Source of the DNA: Bacillota bacterium
GTDB taxonomy: Bacteria; Bacillota; Clostridia; Christensenellales; QAND01
Length of the DNA stretch: 9,393 nucleotides
Reading direction: 5' to 3'
Assembly: GCA_019415425.1 (NCBI GenBank)
Contig: DXZF01000063.1
Location: forward strand, 1 to 9,393
Positions 5,588-9,393 of the stretch are shown one piece after another (positions within the stretch are counted from its first letter, which is position 1; every line of letters starts with the position of its first letter). The position numbers and the translations under genes are program-made. Under the pieces are notes generated by a model. That model was given only the letters and a program-made list of their open reading frames with translations, ran no database searches and was not told where the DNA came from.

Positions 5588-6900
5588 CGTCTCACCAGCT
5601 TTGCCATAAAAAATGCATCGGTGCCATTCACCTGTGGCCACAGTTGCAGCATGCCGTTGTGCACCTGGGAACAGAGCGCGTCAGGCAACGTCAGCGGGGC
5701 CAGCGCAAAGGTGGGATGCGCCTGCAAAAACGCCTGCACAATCTCTACATTTTCTGCCCTTAAGAACGTGCAGGTGCAGTACAGGAGCACGCCGCCCGGG
5801 CGCACGAGTTGGCCTGCCTGCGCGAGGATTTGCGCCTGCACCCGGGAGAGCGCCTCCACATCCTCACGCGTGCGATTGCACTTGACATCCGGCCGATGCA
5901 AAGCGGTGCCAAGGCCGCTGCACGGCGCATCCACCAATACGCCGTCCGCTCGATCTTTCCAATGCGGCAACGGCTGCGTGGCATCGTGCACCTGTGCCTC
6001 TACATGGGCAAGCCCCAATCGCTTGATCTGCGCCTGTATCAGGGCCACGCGGTGCGGATGGATGTCAAAGGCATGGATACTGCGTTGCCCGGGCGCCTCG
6101 GCCAAGGCCATGCTCTTGCCGCCCGGCGCTGCGCAGAGGTCCAGAATATGGCCCTGCACGCCTTCGAGTTGCCGTGCGGCGAGCATGCTCGCCTCGCCCT
6201 GCAAGCTGATCTCTCCGCGCCGAAGCATGGGCAGTCCGGCCGGGTTTTCCACCCCATAGGCACGCACGCCATACGGATGGTAGGGCGACGCTTCGCACGC
6301 AATCCCGCTTTGCTGCAGCAGTGCCATGGCACTGCTGCGATCGCGCTTTTGCGCATTTACGCGCAAGCTGACATACGGATTGCCACGGTAGCTGCAAAAC
6401 GCTTCGGCACCTACTTCACCGAGCAGGGAAAGCGCCTCCTCCACCGCCAAATCCGGCCAGCTGTATCGAATGGCCAGCCGCTGGACCGGATCGTCCTGCG
6501 GCCACGGAATCTCCTCTTTGCTGCGGGCCAGGTTGCGCAGCACGGCGTTGACGTACTTGGCCTGCGCCCGCTTGTTGCTGCTGCGCGCAAGCTCTACGGA
6601 AGCGTTGACCACAACGGCGTCCGGCGCATCGGAAAACAGCATGCGCCCCGCGCCCAGCCGCAGGATATTGCGCACGACATGTCCGCACTTGCGCAAATCT
6701 GTGAACTGCGAGAGCGCAAAGTCGATCGCGCGCAGATTCTCCACCGCTGTGCGCGCATAGGCGCTGGCAGCGGCGCGCCCCGGCCCCTGCACGTGCAGTG
6801 CCTGCAGGGCCTGTGACAGGGCCTGTCCAAAATACGCCCCCTGCCCCGTAACGCGCTCGAGCGCCATCAGTGCCGCGCGTTCCCCTTCGCGCGCACTCAA
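5584..6900 (-). CDS. rsmB: 16S rRNA (cytosine-967-C5)-methyltransferase RsmB
   Basis: A 438-residue enzyme that methylates a cytosine of 16S rRNA (C967 in E. coli) using SAM. An N-terminal NusB-like RNA-binding domain (about 1-135, including N-A-V-L-R-N-L-A-R at 118-126) precedes a Rossmann methyltransferase domain. The SAM loop D-L-C-A-A-P-G-G-K-S is at 254-263. Motif IV D-A-P-C-S-G-L-G (324-331) holds C327. The Y-C-T-C-T segment (374-378) holds the nucleophile C377, followed by E-N-V-E-I-V. T-D-A-F-F (427-431) is the usual C-terminal motif. The start is TTG at 6900..6898, overlapping the fmt stop (TTGA), with GAGGT 7 bases upstream. The ATG at codon 12 is possible but would remove the conserved helix R-E-G-E-R-A-A-L. 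Codons 190-198 contain a 24-bp perfect palindrome, noted separately. Confidence 0.95.
   Translation of the reverse strand: MSAREGERAALMALERVTGQGAYFGQALSQALQALHVQGPGRAAASAYARTAVENLRAIDFALSQFTDLRKCGHVVRNILRLGAGRMLFSDAPDAVVVNASVELARSSNKRAQAKYVNAVLRNLARSKEEIPWPQDDPVQRLAIRYSWPDLAVEEALSLLGEVGAEAFCSYRGNPYVSLRVNAQKRDRSSAMALLQQSGIACEASPYHPYGVRAYGVENPAGLPMLRRGEISLQGEASMLAARQLEGVQGHILDLCAAPGGKSMALAEAPGQRSIHAFDIHPHRVALIQAQIKRLGLAHVEAQVHDATQPLPHWKDRADGVLVDAPCSGLGTALHRPDVKCNRTREDVEALSRVQAQILAQAGQLVRPGGVLLYCTCTFLRAENVEIVQAFLQAHPTFALAPLTLPDALCSQVHNGMLQLWPQVNGTDAFFMAKLVRR
6315..6338. repeat. 24-bp perfect palindrome inside rsmB
   Basis: The half-site GCAGCAGTGCCA is followed immediately by its exact reverse complement, centred between 6326 and 6327 on an NcoI-like CCATGG core. 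Pairing stops at 6314/6339. In mRNA it can form a 10-bp, mostly G-C stem closed by a 4-base CATG loop. It encodes S-A-M-A-L-L of RsmB and neighbouring residues, between the RNA-binding and catalytic halves. No function is known to me. Confidence 0.85.
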
Positions 6901-7826
6901 ACGTCAAACCTCGCCCCTGCGGGCAGCGTGTGGCCACGCAGGAAATCCGCCGCTGGCATCATGCGTTTGCCGGGGATCTGTATTTGCCCCATGCATACGG
7001 CTCCCTCGCCGCACGCCACCACCAGACCATGTTGGCTGTCGGCCTGCAGAACCGCGCCGGGGATTCCCTGCCCCTGCGTGGGACGCACGTCCAGAAACTT
7101 CCAGATCTGCCCATCCATCTCAGCAAAGGCGCCGGGCCAGGGCGTAACGCCGCAGGCGCGGTGTGAAACCACCTGCGCGGGCAGCGAAAAATCCAGCCGG
7201 CCGTCCTCTTTTTGCAGCATGGGGTGGCGAGACACCCGTGCAGGGTCCTGGGGAATGCGCGGGGCGGTTCCCGCCTGCAGCGCAGCGAGCGCCCGTACCA
7301 TCAGCGGTCCGGCGATGTGCGAAAGCCGTTCGAGCAAATGCCCTGCCGTCTCAAACGGCAAAATGTCGGTGGCCTCCTGCAGGATGATGTCGCCATCGTC
7401 CACGCCCACATCGGTGTGCATGATGGTGACGCCCGTACGCTTCTCCCCGTTGATCAGGCACCAGTTTACAGGCGCCGGCCCCCGGTATGCCGGCAGCAGC
7501 GAAGCGTGTGCGTTGACCACGCCAAGCGGCGCGGCATCGAGGTTGCGGCGGCTGAGGATCTGCCCGTACGCCGCTGTGATCAAGATATCCGCCCCAAGTG
7601 CCTCCAGCTGCGCGCTGGCCGATTCGGACTTGATCTTTTCAAACTGCAATACCGGCAAATGGTGCTGCATCGCCGCCTCTTTGACCGCAGAAGGCGCGGG
7701 TGCACCGCGCCGCCCACGCCGCTTGTCGGGCTGGGTAACGACAGCTGCCACCTCGTGCCCGGCCTGCACAATCGCCTCCAGTACCGGCACGGCGAAGGCA
7801 GGCGTCCCCAGGAACACCGCCCTCAA
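6897..7826 (-). CDS. fmt: Methionyl-tRNA formyltransferase
   Basis: This 309-residue cytoplasmic enzyme moves a formyl group from 10-formyltetrahydrofolate to initiator Met-tRNA. The N-terminal catalytic domain starts M-R-A-V-F-L-G-T-P-A-F (1-11) and has the catalytic triad N105, H107 and D143 (in V-D-D-G-D, 142-146), together with S-L-L-P-A-Y-R-G-P-A-P (109-119). The C-terminal tRNA-binding OB-like domain starts near 208 and includes G-V-T-P-W-P-G-A-F (226-234). The length is standard. The start codon is TTG at 7826..7824; it overlaps the def stop (TTGA) and has GGAGG 7 bases upstream. The protein then begins exactly where family members begin. Def removes the group that Fmt adds, so the pairing is functional as well as positional. 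Confidence 0.97.
   Translation of the reverse strand: MRAVFLGTPAFAVPVLEAIVQAGHEVAAVVTQPDKRRGRRGAPAPSAVKEAAMQHHLPVLQFEKIKSESASAQLEALGADILITAAYGQILSRRNLDAAPLGVVNAHASLLPAYRGPAPVNWCLINGEKRTGVTIMHTDVGVDDGDIILQEATDILPFETAGHLLERLSHIAGPLMVRALAALQAGTAPRIPQDPARVSRHPMLQKEDGRLDFSLPAQVVSHRACGVTPWPGAFAEMDGQIWKFLDVRPTQGQGIPGAVLQADSQHGLVVACGEGAVCMGQIQIPGKRMMPAADFLRGHTLPAGARFDV
6908..6912 (-). promoter_or_regulatory. Ribosome binding site of rsmB
   Basis: GAGGT, the end of a longer purine-rich AGGGGCGAGGT stretch on the minus strand, lies 7 bases before TTG at 6900..6898. It supports the TTG start over the ATG at codon 12, which has GGGGA at a poorer, roughly 13-base spacing. Confidence 0.5.
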
Positions 7827-8302
7827 CGCTCTTCCTCCGTCTCTTCTTTGGACAAGTCGACCTCTTCGACCATGATATCGGTGTAAATCCGGCCGTCCAG
7901 ATGGTCCAGCTCATGGCAGAATGCGCGTGCCAGCAGTCCATGGCCGGTATAGCGGTGCGTCTTTCCATCCCTGCCCACCGCTTCTACCGTCACCACCTCG
8001 GGGCGCGGCACCATACCGGCGCGCCCGGGGACCGAAAGGCAGCCCTCGACGTCCGTCACTTCGCCCTCTGTCTCGATGATGACGGGGTTGATCAGTTCAT
8101 AGACCTGATCCTCTACTTCAATAACGACCAGGCGGCGCAGCACGCCGACCTGCGGGGCGGCAAGGCCCACGCCCTCGGCCTTGCGCATCGTCTCCAACAT
8201 ATCGTCCAAAAGTCTGCAAACGTAGTCATCCACCTTGGTGACCGGCTTACAGACCTTGCGTAAAATCGGGTCCCCATCCAACCGTATTTCCCGAATGGCC
8301 AT
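7823..8302 (-). CDS. def: Peptide deformylase
   Basis: A 159-residue metalloenzyme that removes the formyl group from new proteins at the ribosome exit. The three signature motifs are present: G-V-G-L-A-A-P-Q-V-G (44-53), E-G-C-L-S-V-P-G (86-93) with metal ligand C88, and H-E-L-D-H (130-134) with ligands H130 and H134 and catalytic E131. Cys129 replaces the Gln that often precedes this last motif. The protein is compact and ends in an acidic tail (E-E-T-E-E-E-R). The ATG at 8302..8300 has AGGAGG at 10-base spacing. The in-frame ATG ten codons upstream has only AT-rich sequence ahead of it, and its first codons would run through the ribosome binding site, so it is not chosen. The gene follows a likely promoter at the priA end. 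Confidence 0.97.
   Translation of the reverse strand: MAIREIRLDGDPILRKVCKPVTKVDDYVCRLLDDMLETMRKAEGVGLAAPQVGVLRRLVVIEVEDQVYELINPVIIETEGEVTDVEGCLSVPGRAGMVPRPEVVTVEAVGRDGKTHRYTGHGLLARAFCHELDHLDGRIYTDIMVEEVDLSKEETEEER
7834..7838 (-). promoter_or_regulatory. Ribosome binding site that fixes the fmt TTG start
   Basis: GGAGG on the minus strand, within the last codons of def, lies 7 bases before TTG at 7826..7824. Distance and strength support TTG as a genuine start codon. Confidence 0.7.
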
Positions 8303-8312
8303 ATCTCTACTT

Positions 8313-8318
8313 CCTCCT
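8313..8318 (-). promoter_or_regulatory. Ribosome binding site of def
   Basis: AGGAGG on the minus strand, 10 bases before the def ATG at 8302..8300. It lies in the 33-base gap after priA and would fall just inside the 5' end of a transcript from the adjacent promoter. Confidence 0.8.
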
Positions 8319-8334
8319 CTATCCGATGGCATTT

Positions 8335-8364
8335 ATTATAGCATATTCGATGGATTGGTTTCCA
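8335..8364 (-). promoter_or_regulatory. Predicted extended -10 sigma-A promoter for def and downstream genes
   Basis: On the minus strand TGCTATAAT (8343..8335) is a perfect extended -10 element (TGn plus TATAAT). TGGAAA at 8364..8359 matches the TTGACA -35 consensus at 4 of 6 positions with an 18-base spacer. The -10 overlaps the last priA codons and its TAA stop. Transcription would start near 8328, giving a leader of about 26 bases that contains the def ribosome binding site. A full consensus in such GC-rich DNA is unlikely to be chance, but part of it is dictated by the priA stop codons. No experimental support is available. Confidence 0.5.
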
Positions 8365-9393
8365 TGGACAGTGTGCATCCAGCAAAACGGATGCCGTGAA
8401 ATTGCGCGTAGAGCGCATCCACCAATGCCTCCGTGTGCGCGTCGCAGGGGAGCTTGAGCAGAATCCGCAACCGCGTCTCGCCCTTGATGCGCGAGATGGG
8501 GGCGGGGCCGCTCTCCATCTGCAACGGCACGACCGCAGAGCTGTGCAGCAGCCGTTCCACCACGCTGCGACTTTCCTGCAGCGCCTTTTCACACGCTTGT
8601 TCGTCTCCGCGGAAGAGAAATTGGACAAACGTGGCAAACGGCGGAAACTGCGCCATGCGGCGGTACTGGATTTCCTGCGCATAGAACGCCGGATAGTCCT
8701 GTTGCACGGCTGCCTGTACGGCAAAGTGCTCAGGGTTATACGTCTGCACCACGACGTGCCCCGGCTTTGCATCCCGCCCGGCACGGCCCGCCACCTGCAT
8801 GATCAGCTGAAAGGTGCGCTCTGCACTGCGGTAATCCGGCAGGTACAGCGACGAATCCGCAGCCATCACGCCTACCAGCGTCACATTCTGAAAATCCAGC
8901 CCCTTGGCGATCATCTGCGTGCCGATGAGAATATCCGCCTGGTGCGCGCCAAAAGCCTGTAGAATGTGCAGATGTGCGTCCTTGCCGCGGGTGGTGTCGG
9001 CGTCCATGCGCAGCGTGCGCGCCTGCGGAAAGTGCAGATGCACCTGCTCTTCCACCTGCTGTGTGCCCATGCCGAAGTATTTGAGATACGGCTTGCCGCA
9101 CGACGGGCATACGTCCGGGATGGGCTGTGTGTGCCCGCAGTAGTGGCACGAGAGCCAGTCGCGCTGCTTCCCCCGGTGGTATGTCATGGACACGTCGCAC
9201 GAGGGGCATTCAAACACGTATCCGCATCCTCTGCACATCAGGAACGTGGAGTAGCCGCGCCGGTTGATGAACAGCATGATCTGTTCGCCCCGTGCAAGCG
9301 TATCTTCGATGGCCTGGTACAGCGTGCCGCTGAAGATGCTGCGGTTGCCCCGCTGCAGTTCCTCGCGCATGTCCGACACCACCACTTTGGGCA
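8336..9393 (-). CDS. priA: Replication restart (primosomal) helicase PriA, C-terminal part
   Basis: The 351 C-terminal residues are visible; the 5' end lies beyond the right edge. PriA is a 3'-5' DNA helicase that recognises stalled forks and reloads the replicative helicase. The fragment starts in P-K-V-V-V-S-D-M-R-E-E-L. Eight cysteines in four C-x2-C pairs (visible residues 53/56, 62/65, 82/85, 95/98) form the two zinc sites of the PriA-specific insertion. They are followed by the helicase motifs I-L-I-G-T-Q-M-I-A-K-G-L-D-F (about 154-167) and Q-V-A-G-R-A-G-R (about 199-206). The C-terminal domain runs to TAA at 8338..8336, directly followed by a second TAA. The N-terminal DNA-binding domain and the Walker A/B motifs are outside the window. 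priA followed by def and fmt is the standard Firmicutes order. Confidence 0.97.
   Translation of the reverse strand, partial: PKVVVSDMREELQRGNRSIFSGTLYQAIEDTLARGEQIMLFINRRGYSTFLMCRGCGYVFECPSCDVSMTYHRGKQRDWLSCHYCGHTQPIPDVCPSCGKPYLKYFGMGTQQVEEQVHLHFPQARTLRMDADTTRGKDAHLHILQAFGAHQADILIGTQMIAKGLDFQNVTLVGVMAADSSLYLPDYRSAERTFQLIMQVAGRAGRDAKPGHVVVQTYNPEHFAVQAAVQQDYPAFYAQEIQYRRMAQFPPFATFVQFLFRGDEQACEKALQESRSVVERLLHSSAVVPLQMESGPAPISRIKGETRLRILLKLPCDAHTEALVDALYAQFHGIRFAGCTLSMETNPSNML

Noticed and set aside
5588..5641. An 18-codon N-terminal extension of RlmN, and a similar 17-codon one on the phosphatase (4557-4607)
   Set aside because: Both lie inside the upstream gene's coding end. The chosen starts form 4-base overlaps and match family N-termini; the phosphatase start also has a good ribosome binding site.
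4718..6259. A 513-codon open frame on the plus strand, opposite rlmN and rsmB
   Set aside because: It is antisense to two genes with complete catalytic motifs. Its translation is Ala/Arg/His/Cys-rich with no recognisable domain, as expected for an antisense frame in GC-rich DNA.
6783..6830. Short palindromes (CTGCACGTGCAG, CCTGCAGG) and a repeated CAGGGCCTGT near the rsmB start
   Set aside because: They are short, GC-rich and explained by Ala/Leu/Gln-rich coding repeats; no regular spacing suggests a designed array.
8303..8332. An earlier ATG for def at 8332..8330
   Set aside because: It has no ribosome binding site, its codons run through the AGGAGG of the downstream start, and it would sit almost at the predicted transcription start.

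Overview
The window is a compact, GC-rich block of bacterial chromosome. All eleven genes lie on the minus strand and are read from the right end to the left. Gene order (priA, def, fmt, rsmB, rlmN, stp/prpC, prkC, rsgA, rpe, thiN) matches the well-known housekeeping cluster of Firmicutes such as Bacillus subtilis. High GC, a PASTA-type Ser/Thr kinase with its PP2C phosphatase, and strong Shine-Dalgarno sites suggest a GC-rich member of the Clostridia. I cannot name the genus from sequence alone. There is no sign of a plasmid, phage, transposon, CRISPR array, tRNA or rRNA.

Layout from right to left in transcription order: the C-terminal part of priA (replication restart helicase, cut by the window edge); a 33-base gap with a likely promoter and a strong ribosome binding site; def and fmt (removal and addition of the N-formyl group of initiator methionine); rsmB (16S rRNA m5C methyltransferase); rlmN (23S rRNA/tRNA m2A methyltransferase); stp/prpC (PP2C phosphatase); prkC (membrane Ser/Thr kinase with two PASTA domains); rsgA (30S assembly GTPase); rpe (ribulose-phosphate epimerase); thiN (thiamine pyrophosphokinase); and the first 44 codons of a glycerophosphodiester phosphodiesterase, cut by the left edge.

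From def to rsgA every junction is a 4-base stop/start overlap: three are ATGA and three are TTGA, the latter giving TTG start codons for fmt, rsmB and prkC. rsgA/rpe overlap by 8 bases, rpe/thiN are 2 bases apart, and thiN and the phosphodiesterase gene are 20 bases apart. The only non-coding DNA is therefore 33, 20 and 2 bases long. This points to one translationally coupled transcript joining translation initiation, ribosome modification and assembly, kinase/phosphatase signalling and small-molecule metabolism.

I see no undescribed system. The points most worth a second look are a 24-bp perfect palindrome inside rsmB, a consensus extended -10 promoter overlapping the priA stop codon, repeated use of TTGA junctions, the lack of a Shine-Dalgarno site before rsgA, an unusual GCGEP motif in RlmN, and the phosphodiesterase gene next to thiN.
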